Source: an uncultured Clostridia bacterium (GTDB taxonomy: Bacteria; Bacillota; Clostridia; Christensenellales; Borkfalkiaceae). From it: a DNA stretch of 64,000 bases. The stretch lies in NCBI GenBank assembly GCA_944376295.1, contig CALWCE010000002.1:62001-126000 (forward strand), read 5' to 3'. Position 1 is the first letter of the stretch, and each line of letters opens with the position of its first letter. Below are positions 46,844 to 55,266 of the stretch, piece after piece. The notes below the pieces were generated by a model. That model saw only the letters and a list, made by a program, of their open reading frames with translations. It did not search any database and was not told the DNA's origin. The translations under genes were made by a program, and so were the position numbers.

Positions 46844-48271
46844 TTAAACGATATAAGCCTCGTCGCTCGCCGCCTGATCGAGCTCCTTCTTCTGCTCCTG
46901 ATAGCCGGGCTTGCCGAGGAGCGCGAACGTCGCCTTCTTGCCCGCTTCGACGCCGGGCTGGTTGAAGGTGTTGATGTTGAACATCGCGCCCGCGTAAGCG
47001 GTCTGCAGTTCGAAGAGGAACAGGAGCTGACCGAGGGTGAACTCGTTGACTTCGGGCAGGGTGATGGTGTAGTTGAGCCTTCCCGCCTTGGTGAGGGCAT
47101 ACGCCGTCGCCTTGTTCTCCGCCTGGATGAGCTCTTCCATCGTGTGTCCGCCGAGGAAGCCGACGTCGGGGATATCCTCGCAGCCGTGAGGGATGGGGAA
47201 CTTCTCCTTATAGCTGCCGACGGAGAGGAAGGTCACGACCTTGTCGTAAGGGCCTTCGGTGTAGAGCTGCACCTGCGAGTGCTGATCGGTGACGCCGAGC
47301 GCCTTGACGGGCGTCTGCCCGACGTTGCAGGGCTCGCCTTGAAGCGTCACGTTCTTGCCGAGCGATTCCGCCCACAGCTGCGCGTACCAGTCGGAAACGG
47401 TGCGCAGGTTATCGGAGTACGGCATGAGAACGCCGATGTTCTTGCCGTCGTTCATCGCAATGTACTGGAGCGTTGCCGAGAGGAGCGCGGGGTTCTTCTT
47501 GAGGTCCGCCGTCTTGCACAGCTTGTCCATATAAGCGGCGCCCTTTAAGAGCAGCTTGATGTCGATGCCGAGCACCGCCGCGGGCAGGAGCCCCACGGGG
47601 GAGAGTTCGGAAAATCTTCCGCCCACGCCGTCGGGGAGCACATAGCGCTTGACGCCGCCCAGTTTTTCGGAGATCTTCACGAGGTTGCCCCTCGCGGCGT
47701 CCGTCGTGAACACGACGTGATCTTTGACGTTTTCGCCCGCCTTTTCGAGCAGGTCTGCAATGATGAGGTACTGCGTCATCGTCTCGCTCGTCGCGCCCGA
47801 CTTGGAGATGACGTTGAAGCACGTCTTTTTGACGTCGATGACGTCCAGAAGCTCCTTCATGCGCACGGGGTCGACGTTGTCTTCCACATAGAACTTGGGC
47901 CCCTTCCTCTTGGACTTGGGCAGGTCGTTATAGTGCAGGTGGCAGAGCGCGTTGAACGCCATGATGGGCCCGAGCGCCGAACCGCCGATGCCGAGCACCA
48001 CGAAGTTGTCAAAGTTCCTGCGGATCTTCTTGGCCTCTTCCAGGATATCCGCCACGATCTCGTCCTGGTTGTAAGGAAGTTCCGTCCAGCCCATGAAGAG
48101 CTCGTCGCGGCCGCGGTTGTTCGCCACGAAGGCGTGTGCCGCTTTGGCAAGCTTCTTGTGCGCATCCAGCGTCTTCTGCGAAATACCCTTGTCGCCGAGA
48201 TACTTATCCGTCATGTTGGTGTAGTCCACTCTCACGCGGAGCGCCTTGCGCAGTTCGTCCGTCAGTCTCAT
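46844..48271 (-). CDS. pgi: Glucose-6-phosphate isomerase
   Basis: Interconverts glucose-6-phosphate and fructose-6-phosphate in glycolysis. The 475-residue protein carries VVLGIGGSALGPIMAF (about residue 90), the phosphate loop FNVISKSGATSETMTQYL (about 150), LPDGVGGRFSELSPVGLLPA (about 215) and QLYTEGPYDK / the catalytic His region near 320-350. The ATG follows AGGATG-type purines; its promoter lies inside the 3' end of the upstream flippase gene (48327-48355). Confidence 0.95.
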   Translation of the reverse strand: MRLTDELRKALRVRVDYTNMTDKYLGDKGISQKTLDAHKKLAKAAHAFVANNRGRDELFMGWTELPYNQDEIVADILEEAKKIRRNFDNFVVLGIGGSALGPIMAFNALCHLHYNDLPKSKRKGPKFYVEDNVDPVRMKELLDVIDVKKTCFNVISKSGATSETMTQYLIIADLLEKAGENVKDHVVFTTDAARGNLVKISEKLGGVKRYVLPDGVGGRFSELSPVGLLPAAVLGIDIKLLLKGAAYMDKLCKTADLKKNPALLSATLQYIAMNDGKNIGVLMPYSDNLRTVSDWYAQLWAESLGKNVTLQGEPCNVGQTPVKALGVTDQHSQVQLYTEGPYDKVVTFLSVGSYKEKFPIPHGCEDIPDVGFLGGHTMEELIQAENKATAYALTKAGRLNYTITLPEVNEFTLGQLLFLFELQTAYAGAMFNINTFNQPGVEAGKKATFALLGKPGYQEQKKELDQAASDEAYIV

Positions 48272-48326
48272 AATACATCCTCCATTTTTTCGGCAGATTT
48301 GCCTTACCTTTCTGCCTTACCTTTCT

Positions 48327-48355
48327 ATTGTAAGCTACTTTTTCCTCCTTGTCAA
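48327..48355 (-). promoter_or_regulatory. Sigma-A promoter of pgi
   Basis: TTGACA (48350-48355) and TACAAT (48327-48332), 17-bp spacer, overlapping the last codons of the gene at 48335. Confidence 0.75.
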
Positions 48356-49915
48356 TAGCACGCCCGAAAAAATACCCCGCGAAGGCAAAATTTTTCTCGT
48401 ATTTTCCGCTTTGGCGGCGCGTCGCCCCGGACGGAGAACACGGCGGAAGAGCGCCCGAAGGTCCGCGGGCCCCAGCAGCGCAAAGAGGGCTGCCTCCGCC
48501 GCGAGCAGGATCGGAAAGAGGCAGACGAGCGCGGGCAGGAAGCTGAAGTGCAGCAGGAAGAACTTCCTGAGGGCAAGCCCGAAGGCGATCGCGACGCAGG
48601 AAGAGGCAAGCACTTGGAAAAGCAGCTTTTTCTCCCCCGCCGTTCCCGTCTTTCTTTTGAGGACGGCAAGGGAGAGCGCGGCAGAGAGCGTGTGCTCCGC
48701 CGCCATGCCGCAAAGCAGCGCCCCGCTCCCGAGCTTCCCCGCAAGGCAGACGACGCAGAGGAGCATTGCCGCCGCGCCCGCAAGGAAGATGAAAAGGGTG
48801 TGTCTTTCGCAGCGGAGGGAGTTGAGAAGGCTCCCCGCGATCATGGAAACGCTCATGGGAAGGAGCAGAAGGGAACCGAGCGCGATGAGCGCGCCGCTTT
48901 TTGGGCTGTCAAAGAGCAGGATGCCGATATCCCGCCCCAATACGGCATAGAGGGGCAGGAGCGCCCCCGCGATGAGGAGCGCGGCGGAGAGCGCCTTTTT
49001 TGTGAGCGCGGCGAGCTTTTCCCCCTCCCCGCGCGCGGCGCATTCGGAAAATTCGGGCACCAAAACGAGCGCCGCCGAACTCAAAAAGGCGGAGGGGATG
49101 AGCATGACGGGCATCACCATGCCGTAGACGACGCCGTATTCCGCCATCGCCTCCTGCGAAGTCGCTCCCGCCGCCGTGAGGCAGAGAGGAAAGAGGAAGG
49201 AGACGAGCATCCCCGTGAGCGAGGAGGCGGCGCGCATGGCGGTGAGGGGAAGGGCGGAGGCAAGCAGGGGCTTTACCGCCCGTTTGGGCGAAGCGAACGC
49301 CCCTCCGCGCGCGAGGAAGCAGCCGAAGGCGAGCGAAAAGGAGAAAAGGCGCGATAACAGCACGGCACCCGCGGCGAGCGTCTCCTTTGCGAGGGCGAGC
49401 GGGCAGAAGACGAGAAGGCAAGACCCCGCGGCGATCATCACCGCCTCCTCCGAAAGCTCCGTAAAGGAGTAGAGAAAGAAGCGCTTCTGCCCCCAGAAAT
49501 ACCCCCTCAGCACGGCGTAGACGGCGGTGGGCGGCAGACCGAGGAGCAGGAGGTAAAAGAGCCGTTCCGCCCCCTCGTCCGAAAACACGCCCGAAAAGAG
49601 GGGGCGAAGGGCAAAGAGCAGCGCTTCGAAGAAGAGCGAAACGCAAAAAGAAAGCAGGAGCGCGGCGGTCACGGCGGAGCGTTCGGCGCGCTTGTCGTTC
49701 CGCGTGCGGTGGGCGGCGACGGTGCGCGAGAGCGTCGCGGGCAGCCCGCTCGCCGAGAGCATCAGAAGTACGGAAAAGACGGTGAGCGCCATCTGGTAGC
49801 GCCCCAGCCCCTCCGCGCCGAGCGTGCGCGAAAGCAAAATGCGGTACAAAAAACCGAGGCAGTGCTCCGCGGCGGAAAAGGCGGTCACAAGGGCGGATGT
49901 GCGGAGAAGGTCCAT
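48335..49915 (-). CDS. Polysaccharide/lipid II flippase, SpoVB-like (MOP superfamily)
   Basis: A 526-residue integral membrane protein with about 14 helices. The N-terminus LLRTSALVTAFSAAEHCLGFLYRILLSRTLGAEGLGRYQ and the internal GLPATLSRTVA fit the SpoVB/MurJ branch of the MOP superfamily, which flips cell-wall or spore-cortex precursors. The C-terminus is basic. The upstream sequence has a SigE-like promoter (49923-49952) only 7 bp before the ATG, supporting a sporulation role; several SpoVB paralogues usually occur per genome, so the exact orthologue is not fixed. Confidence 0.85.
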   Translation of the reverse strand: MDLLRTSALVTAFSAAEHCLGFLYRILLSRTLGAEGLGRYQMALTVFSVLLMLSASGLPATLSRTVAAHRTRNDKRAERSAVTAALLLSFCVSLFFEALLFALRPLFSGVFSDEGAERLFYLLLLGLPPTAVYAVLRGYFWGQKRFFLYSFTELSEEAVMIAAGSCLLVFCPLALAKETLAAGAVLLSRLFSFSLAFGCFLARGGAFASPKRAVKPLLASALPLTAMRAASSLTGMLVSFLFPLCLTAAGATSQEAMAEYGVVYGMVMPVMLIPSAFLSSAALVLVPEFSECAARGEGEKLAALTKKALSAALLIAGALLPLYAVLGRDIGILLFDSPKSGALIALGSLLLLPMSVSMIAGSLLNSLRCERHTLFIFLAGAAAMLLCVVCLAGKLGSGALLCGMAAEHTLSAALSLAVLKRKTGTAGEKKLLFQVLASSCVAIAFGLALRKFFLLHFSFLPALVCLFPILLAAEAALFALLGPADLRALFRRVLRPGRRAAKAENTRKILPSRGIFSGVLLTRRKK

Positions 49916-49922
49916 ATTCCCT

Positions 49923-49952
49923 ATTGTATTCTTCCCGCCCCGCCCGTTATGA
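49923..49952 (-). promoter_or_regulatory. SigE-like promoter of the flippase gene
   Basis: TCATAAC (49946-49952), 15 bp, AATACAAT (49923-49930) on the minus strand resembles the mother-cell SigE consensus (ATA.. and CATACAAT). The -10 ends 7 bp before the ATG, so the mRNA would be leaderless or nearly so. Confidence 0.5.
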
Positions 49953-50014
49953 AGATCGAGCGGGCAGAAAATAAGAGCGCGTCCTGAGCCGAAGGCAACT
50001 TCCCCGCCCCGTCC

Positions 50015-50032
50015 GCATAGGATGGCGTATGG
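50015..50032 (+). promoter_or_regulatory. CATAGGAT -10-like motif at a start codon (copy 3)
   Basis: GCATAGGATGGCGTATGG, ATG at 50029, identical to copy 2 at 36244-36261. An AC dinucleotide lies 16 bp upstream of CATA, as in SigK promoters. Confidence 0.55.
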
Positions 50033-50316
50033 GCTATGAACTCTCTCTTTCCCGCCCGCGCTTTCTCCGTGTGAAGCGGGGCATGACGCTCGAGGAGATC
50101 GCGCGGACCTACGTCCTGCCGCCGCGCGTGCTCGCCGCCGCCAACGGCCTTAAGCAGGACCCCGAAGAAGGACAGGTGCTCTTCCTCCCTTCGGGCGGGA
50201 ATTTATACCGGGTGCGCGGCGGGGAGACAAAGCCGCTCCTCTCGGGGAGCGAGCAAAATTTCGAGGAGAAAAACTGCACAAAGCGGCTGTATCCCACGCA
50301 GATCGTGCTGCTCTGA
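50029..50316 (+). CDS. LysM-domain protein, putative spore protein
   Basis: A 95-residue protein with one LysM domain (FLRVKRGMTLEEIARTYVLP, then LAAANGLKQDPEEGQVLFLP; residues 12-54) that would bind peptidoglycan or cortex glycans, and a short polar tail. There is no signal peptide and no Shine-Dalgarno site; the start lies in the shared 18-nt motif. Small LysM proteins without export signals are common in spore coats (SafA type), which fits. The transcript ends at the hairpin 50377-50409. Confidence 0.8.
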   Translation: MGYELSLSRPRFLRVKRGMTLEEIARTYVLPPRVLAAANGLKQDPEEGQVLFLPSGGNLYRVRGGETKPLLSGSEQNFEEKNCTKRLYPTQIVLL

Positions 50317-50376
50317 AGGCGGCAAAACAGGCAAATCAGTGCAGAAAAAAGGCGTATTTCCCTCTGAAATGCGCCG

Positions 50377-50409
50377 CTTTCGCGCGCCGTGCGGGCGGCG
50401 AAAGTTTTT
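50377..50409 (+). terminator. Terminator of the LysM gene
   Basis: CTTTCGC and GCGAAAG flank a GC-rich 14-base loop region that can pair further, followed by TTTTTTT. Confidence 0.65.
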
Positions 50410-50457
50410 TTGGGCAATCTATACAGTCTCATGGGCTATCTTTGTTACGATTGCCTA

Positions 50458-50486
50458 TTGCAAAATCGGACAGTTTTGTGTATAAT
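50458..50486 (+). promoter_or_regulatory. Promoter of the msmK-type gene
   Basis: TTGCAA (50458-50463) and TATAAT (50481-50486), 17-bp spacer, 28 bp before the ATG. Confidence 0.75.
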
Positions 50487-50514
50487 ATCCTCAAAACATG
50501 ATTTGGAGGAAACT

Positions 50515-51873
50515 ATGTCCGGTCTTTTACTCAAAGGCATCAACAAGATCTATCCCGGCGGCAACCAGGCAGTGTTCAACTTCTGCCTCGACATCAGGGA
50601 TAAGGAATTCATCGTCTTCGTCGGCCCCTCGGGCTGCGGCAAGTCCACGACGCTGCGTATGATCGCCGGCCTCGAAGAGATCTCTTCGGGCGAACTTTAC
50701 ATCGACGGCAAGCTCGTCAACGACGTCGTCCCCAAGGACAGAGATATCGCGATGGTCTTCCAGAACTACGCGCTCTATCCTCATATGTCCGTCTACGACA
50801 ACATGGCGTTCGGTCTCAAGCTCCGCAAGGTGCCCAAGGAAGTCATCGACGAAAAGGTCAAGGCCGCGGCAGAGATCCTCGGCATCACCGATTACCTTTC
50901 GCGTAAGCCCAAGGCTCTTTCGGGTGGTCAGCGCCAGCGTGTCGCGCTCGGCCGTACCATCGTCCGTGAGCCCAAGGTCTTCCTTCTCGACGAGCCTTTG
51001 TCCAACCTCGATGCAAAGCTCCGCGCGCAGATGAGAACGGAAATTTCCAAGCTGCACGCCCGCCTTGCAACGACGTTCATCTACGTCACGCACGACCAGA
51101 TCGAGGCAATGACGATGGGCACGCGTATCGTCGTCATGAAGGACGGCTTCATGCAGCAGGTCGATACCCCTCAGAACCTCTACGACTACCCCATCAACCT
51201 CTTCGTTGCAGGCTTCATCGGCACCCCTCAGATGAACTTCTTCAAGAACTCCACGCTCACGCAGGAGGACGGGAAGGTCTACGTCAACTTCATCGGCGGC
51301 AACAAGATCGCGCTGCCCCGCTCGGTCGTCTCCAAGATCAAGAACGTCGACGAGTATATCAACACCGGCAAGACGGTGACGCTCGGCGTCCGTCCCGAAG
51401 ATATCCATGAGGACGATCTCTTCATCTCCAACTCGCCCGAGACCATCGTCAAGGCGAGGATCGACGTCATCGAAAAGCTCGGCGCCGAGACGCAGATCTA
51501 CTGCGACCTCGAGTACGAGAACGATAAGAACACCATCGTCGACAACGCCGCTCAGATGATCGCAAGGATCAGCTCGCGTGCGACCGTCAGCCTCGGCGAG
51601 ATCGTCGAGCTTGCCTTCGACGCAAAGCACATCCACCTCTTCGACGGCTACACCGAAGCGACGATGCTCGAGCGCGACGAGCACTACGACGTCATCCCCG
51701 AGAACGCGGAGGGCTCGGCATTCGTGCCTCCTACACCTCAGGAGATGCAGGCTCAGATCGACGCTGCAAGAGTCGTCACCAAAGAGATGAAGAAGCTCGA
51801 GAAGCAGAACGCCAAGATGGAAAAGAAGAAGGCTGCCGCAGCGGCTGCCGAGGAGAAGAAGGACGAAGAGTAA
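50515..51873 (+). CDS. Sugar ABC transporter ATPase (MsmK/UgpC type)
   Basis: ATPase that powers CUT1-type carbohydrate importers. The 452-residue protein has Walker A GPSGCGKSTT (about 38-47), Q-loop VFQNYALYPHM, signature ALSGGQRQRVALGR, Walker B VFLLDEPLSNLDA, the switch His in YVTHDQIEAM, and a C-terminal MalK-like regulatory (TOBE) domain with RPEDIHEDDL. An unusual charged tail of about 60 residues ends in Lys/Ala/Glu repeats (KKKAAAAAAEEKKDEE). No permease or binding protein is adjacent: it is an orphan ATPase likely shared by several importers. Promoter and terminator make it monocistronic. Confidence 0.94.
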   Translation: MSGLLLKGINKIYPGGNQAVFNFCLDIRDKEFIVFVGPSGCGKSTTLRMIAGLEEISSGELYIDGKLVNDVVPKDRDIAMVFQNYALYPHMSVYDNMAFGLKLRKVPKEVIDEKVKAAAEILGITDYLSRKPKALSGGQRQRVALGRTIVREPKVFLLDEPLSNLDAKLRAQMRTEISKLHARLATTFIYVTHDQIEAMTMGTRIVVMKDGFMQQVDTPQNLYDYPINLFVAGFIGTPQMNFFKNSTLTQEDGKVYVNFIGGNKIALPRSVVSKIKNVDEYINTGKTVTLGVRPEDIHEDDLFISNSPETIVKARIDVIEKLGAETQIYCDLEYENDKNTIVDNAAQMIARISSRATVSLGEIVELAFDAKHIHLFDGYTEATMLERDEHYDVIPENAEGSAFVPPTPQEMQAQIDAARVVTKEMKKLEKQNAKMEKKKAAAAAAEEKKDEE

Positions 51874-51900
51874 CTTCTTCCATCCAAACAGTTCACAAGG

Positions 51901-51928
51901 AACGCCCCTATCCGGGGCGTTCTTTTTT
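51901..51928 (+). terminator. Terminator of the msmK-type gene
   Basis: AACGCCCC (51901-51908) and GGGGCGTT (51914-51921), then CTTTTTT. Confidence 0.85.
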
Positions 51929-51971
51929 GATGCGGAAAGCAGAGAGAGCCGCCCGAGGGCGTTTGTCGCTC

Positions 51972-52619
51972 TTATCTACAGGGAAGATCGGAAGAAGGCG
52001 GGAAGTCATATATGGGTCCCGCGATCAGATCGACGCCGACAAACAGGACGAGAAAGAGCGCTGACGACAGGATCGTGAGCCCGATCTCAAGGAAGAAGCA
52101 CAGTCTGCTCTCGGCTCTCAGTGCGGGCAGGGCAAGGGCGAGCACGGAAAACACCGCCGTCCCCGCCCAGACGGCGGCGGAAAACCACAATACGATCAGC
52201 ATGCCCTTCATTCCGGGAACAAATGTGACGGGGGGATTAACGCCCGTCCTGCCGAACATCGCAAACAACGAGCGCGGCGAGAGCGCGAGCGAGACCGTTA
52301 TTTTGGGCGTGAAGGTGAGGCAAAACCCGAGGAGCACGCAGAGCGCGGGAACGAGGATGCCGCCCGCGCACAGCAGGATGTGCCCCAGCTGCACTTTGTC
52401 GATGCGGAGCTGCTTTTTCAGGTCTTCGCGTTCCATCAGCCATTCCTCCTTCACATTGAAATAGCCGCAAAGCGCCTGCAGGTTGCCGTCGTCGGGGAGT
52501 CCGAGCCCGTTTTCCCATTTGGCGACGGCGCTGCGGCTCACATAGATGCGTTTGGCGAGCGCCGCCTGCGAGAGCCCGTGCTCTTCGCGCAGCTTTTTGA
52601 GTTTGTCTGCAAAAGCCAT
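51972..52619 (-). CDS. Membrane-anchored XRE-family transcriptional regulator
   Basis: A 215-residue regulator with an N-terminal Cro/CI helix-turn-helix (KLKKLREEHGLSQAALAKRI, YVSRSAVAKWENGLGLPDDG; residues 6-46), then a short linker and three to four membrane helices (about 80-105, 135-165, 175-200). Same architecture as the 8552 protein but with little sequence similarity outside the DNA-binding part. Promoter at 52652-52681; monocistronic. Regulated genes unknown. Confidence 0.85.
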   Translation of the reverse strand: MAFADKLKKLREEHGLSQAALAKRIYVSRSAVAKWENGLGLPDDGNLQALCGYFNVKEEWLMEREDLKKQLRIDKVQLGHILLCAGGILVPALCVLLGFCLTFTPKITVSLALSPRSLFAMFGRTGVNPPVTFVPGMKGMLIVLWFSAAVWAGTAVFSVLALALPALRAESRLCFFLEIGLTILSSALFLVLFVGVDLIAGPIYDFPPSSDLPCR

Positions 52620-52651
52620 CGTATCCCCTCCCGCGCTTTCATCGCACCTCT

Positions 52652-52681
52652 ATCGTACCGCAGGGAAGGTCTTCCTGTCAA
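52652..52681 (-). promoter_or_regulatory. Promoter of the second XRE regulator
   Basis: TTGACA (52676-52681) and TACGAT (52652-52657), 18-bp spacer; the spacer contains GGAAGACCTTCC, a palindrome that could be an operator. Confidence 0.6.
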
Positions 52682-52726
52682 GAGGGGCGGCTGTTACTCT
52701 TGCACGGAGGGCTGTTACTTTGAAAA

Positions 52727-52803
52727 AAGCGCCCGCGGGGCGCCCTTTGGGGCGTCCCGCGGGCGTTGATACGAAAAAAAGGCGGAGCTTGCTCCGCCTT
52801 TTT
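52727..52803 (-). terminator. Two tandem terminators after the CxxC surface protein gene
   Basis: GGCGGAGC/GCTCCGCC (52781-52798) with T-runs on both sides, then a larger stem CGCCCGCGGGA.../...CCCGCGGGCG (52730-52765) followed by TTTTTT on the minus strand. Confidence 0.8.
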
Positions 52804-52806
52804 CAT

Positions 52807-54264
52807 TCAGTCTAAGAACAGATAGCCGCTGCGCCTGCTTCCGCTTATAAACCAGCTGTATGTCACATATTTGCCGGTAAAGAGTTCTGCCGCCTCAGCA
52901 GGATCGTCGAGAGAATCCGTCACGCGGATGCCCTCGCTGTCTGCAGGATCGTTGCGCACGTTCCAATATTCGGTAGAGCCCTTGAAGCGCACGCCGATGA
53001 GGGAGGAACAGTTTTCAAACACCAGCGCGCCCAACGTCCTGACGTTCTCCCCCAGCGTCACGCTGACGAGAGCGGTGCAGTCCGCAAATGCAGAAACACC
53101 GATCCCGTTGATGCTGTGCGGGATGCTGATCGTAATAATGGACGTGCAGCCCTCAAACGCGGAATTCAGGATGCTCTTCACCGGATGCTCGCCATTCACG
53201 CCGTCATCATAGACGTCCGGCACAAGGATATGCGTATCGGTACATGTCCCGATGCCCGCGAGCATGTAGTATTCTTCGCTATTATTGCTCCACTTAAACT
53301 CCAAGCCTTCGCTCGCCGTCGCGGGGCAGTTGATGCACTCGTTGCCTACGATCTCATGCCCGAGGGGCGGAACGATCTCCCCCTCTTCGAGCACTTCGCC
53401 GCAGCGGCCGCAGACGACCCTGCCCTTGCGCCCGGACGTCTCGCATGTCGCCGGCACGTCTTCGGACACGGGATCGTGCCCGAGCGCGGGGATCATCTCT
53501 CTCTTGACGTCGCCGCAGAACCCGCACACTCTCTCCCCGACTCCCGTCGAATTGCAGCCCGCACTGACTTTGACGACGGTCTCCCCGTAGCGGTGCGCGG
53601 TCTTGGGGATCGTCTCCCCCTCCTTCAGCACTTCGCCGCAGACAGAACACCGGATGCCGTCGGACTTCCCTTCGGCGGTGCAGGTCGCGGGCGTACCCGG
53701 AACGATCTCTTCCGTGTGGCCTTTGGCGGGGATGGTGCGTTCGATCGTATCTCCGCAGCGCGCGCAGACGCACGTCTCGAGCCCTTCCTCCGTGCAGCCC
53801 GCCTCTTTGACGACGGAGAACCCTCCTTCGGGGATCTCATGCCCGAGCGCGGGGATGACTTCCCGCGCGGCGATCTCTTCGCCGCAGGAGCGGCAGTACT
53901 TGCGCTCGGTGTAGCCTTCCTCCGTGCAGGTAGCCGCCTTTCCCGCCTCCGTCACTTCGATGTGAGGCAGCATATCGATGGTCACGTCCTCGATGCGCTC
54001 GCTGCCCTCCTCGTCGATATAATCGTTCCCGCATTCCTCGCAATGCCAGTACTGCACGCTGCCCGTGCTTTCGCACGTCGGTGAGACGGCGGGATGATAG
54101 ACCATCGTATGATGATGGGTACACGAGCCGAGCAAGAGGAGCAGGATGACGATAAAAATGACGATCAGCGCGACAACGATGGACACGCCGATGATGATCT
54201 TCTTCTTGTTTTGCCGAGATCCCTCGGAAGCGCCGCCTTCCGAAGGCATTTGTTCTTCTGCCAT
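52807..54264 (-). CDS. Cell-surface protein with seven CxxC repeats and BspA-like leucine-rich repeats
   Basis: A 485-residue exported protein. A charged cytoplasmic start (about 22 residues) is followed by one membrane helix (IIIGVSIVVALIVIFIVILL) and then extracellular repeats of about 45-50 residues, each with an early Cys (ATC, AGC) and a zinc-knuckle-like CxxCG (HCEECG, YCRSCG, CARCG, RCSVCG, CGFCG, CGRCG, CINC) and a GH..IP linker. The C-terminal 150 residues carry BspA-type LRR_5 units (SAFEGCTSIITISIPHSI, SAFADCTALVSVTLGENV, LVFENCSSLIGVRFKG). RBS GGAGGG precedes the ATG. It probably binds host or bacterial surfaces or metal. Confidence 0.8.
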   Translation of the reverse strand: MAEEQMPSEGGASEGSRQNKKKIIIGVSIVVALIVIFIVILLLLLGSCTHHHTMVYHPAVSPTCESTGSVQYWHCEECGNDYIDEEGSERIEDVTIDMLPHIEVTEAGKAATCTEEGYTERKYCRSCGEEIAAREVIPALGHEIPEGGFSVVKEAGCTEEGLETCVCARCGDTIERTIPAKGHTEEIVPGTPATCTAEGKSDGIRCSVCGEVLKEGETIPKTAHRYGETVVKVSAGCNSTGVGERVCGFCGDVKREMIPALGHDPVSEDVPATCETSGRKGRVVCGRCGEVLEEGEIVPPLGHEIVGNECINCPATASEGLEFKWSNNSEEYYMLAGIGTCTDTHILVPDVYDDGVNGEHPVKSILNSAFEGCTSIITISIPHSINGIGVSAFADCTALVSVTLGENVRTLGALVFENCSSLIGVRFKGSTEYWNVRNDPADSEGIRVTDSLDDPAEAAELFTGKYVTYSWFISGSRRSGYLFLD

Positions 54265-54383
54265 GATCCCTCCTTCGTAGTTCGCAAGGATGTGTCCCAG
54301 GACGGCGGGCCGCCTCCCCAAGGCCGCCGTTTTGCACGTCCGTACGGATTGCAGACAGGGCGTTCCGCCCTTCATTTTGTTAG

Positions 54384-54412
54384 ATTATACCACAGACAGA
54401 GGGCTTTTGCAA
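54384..54412 (-). promoter_or_regulatory. Promoter of the surface-protein gene
   Basis: TTGCAA (54407-54412) and TATAAT (54384-54389), 17-bp spacer; leader about 113 nt. The rest of the gap to khpA (54413-54584) holds no recognised feature. Confidence 0.7.
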
Positions 54413-54584
54413 CCCTTTTCCCCCCAAAAGAGCGGACGGCGGCGGGAATTTTTTCGTGCACTTTGTGGACATTCTGCTTGCCCAGAAACGCAGTTTGCAC
54501 AAAAAAACGGCATTTTGCCGCCGATTTCGCATGCGTTTTTGCCTTTTTTCTTCTTCAAAGACGCCGGATGCACAAAAAAAAAGC

Positions 54585-54620
54585 AAAAAGGCGCTCTGCG
54601 GTTTTTTTCCGCAAAGCGCC
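54585..54620 (-). terminator. Terminator of the ylxM-ffh-rpsP-khpA operon
   Basis: GGCGCTCTGCGG (54590-54601) and CCGCAAAGCGCC (54609-54620), one mismatch, followed by TTTTT on the minus strand, 15 bp after the khpA stop. Confidence 0.8.
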
Positions 54621-54634
54621 CGTGGAACACATGG

Positions 54635-54877
54635 TCACGCCTGAGGCCGTTCCTTGATCTCCACGTTGTACTTCTTGCTGCCCTTGGGCGTTGCCGCGCG
54701 CACGAGCGTGCGGAGCGCCTTGGCGATCTTGCCCTGTTTGCCGATGACTTTGCCCATATCGGACTCGGCAAGGAGCACGGTGACGGTGATCGTATCTTCC
54801 GTCTCTTCGACGTCGTACGAGATGGCGTCCTTTTCTTCGGCGAACTGTTCGACGATGTACTTGATGAGTTCCAGCAT
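54635..54877 (-). CDS. khpA: KH-domain RNA-binding protein KhpA
   Basis: An 80-residue single-domain RNA-binding protein. The KH signature is DMGKVIGKQGKIAKALRTLV (about residues 40-59; GKQG as the GxxG loop). It follows rpsP in the usual ffh-rpsP-khpA-(rimM-trmD) order, but here the operon ends at a terminator after khpA, so rimM and trmD lie elsewhere. GGAGGAGG precedes the ATG. Confidence 0.93.
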   Translation of the reverse strand: MLELIKYIVEQFAEEKDAISYDVEETEDTITVTVLLAESDMGKVIGKQGKIAKALRTLVRAATPKGSKKYNVEIKERPQA

Positions 54878-54920
54878 GGTGCCTCCTCCTTATGCGCAAA
54901 GGCTGCAGCCGCAGCGCAGC

Positions 54921-55211
54921 TTACTTCTTTTTCTTCGTCTTCGTCTTGGCGGGAGAGAGCTTGTCGCTCTTTTCCATCGCGCCCGAAGCGACGAGGAGGG
55001 ACTTGACCGTCTCGGTGGGCTGAACGCCCTTCGAGAGCCAATCTTTTGCCTTCTCGACGTCCACGGTGAGCGTGACGGGGTTGGATCTGGGATCGTAGAA
55101 GCCGACCTTATCCAGATACTCGCCCGTGGCTGCCTTGCGCGCGTCCACGACGACGATACGGTAGACGGGGGACTTCTTGTCGCCCATTCTCACCAATCTC
55201 ATTTTGACCAT
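54921..55211 (-). CDS. rpsP: 30S ribosomal protein S16
   Basis: A 96-residue small-subunit protein starting MVKMRLVRMGDKKSPVYRIV, with the conserved VVVDARKAATGEYLDKVGFYDP and a Lys-rich tail. Located 56 bp after ffh and 43 bp before khpA. Confidence 0.97.
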   Translation of the reverse strand: MVKMRLVRMGDKKSPVYRIVVVDARKAATGEYLDKVGFYDPRSNPVTLTVDVEKAKDWLSKGVQPTETVKSLLVASGAMEKSDKLSPAKTKTKKKK

Positions 55212-55266
55212 AGTATTTGACCTCCGAAAAAATGATCGTTTTTTTGACTTGTTTTATGCCGCGCCC

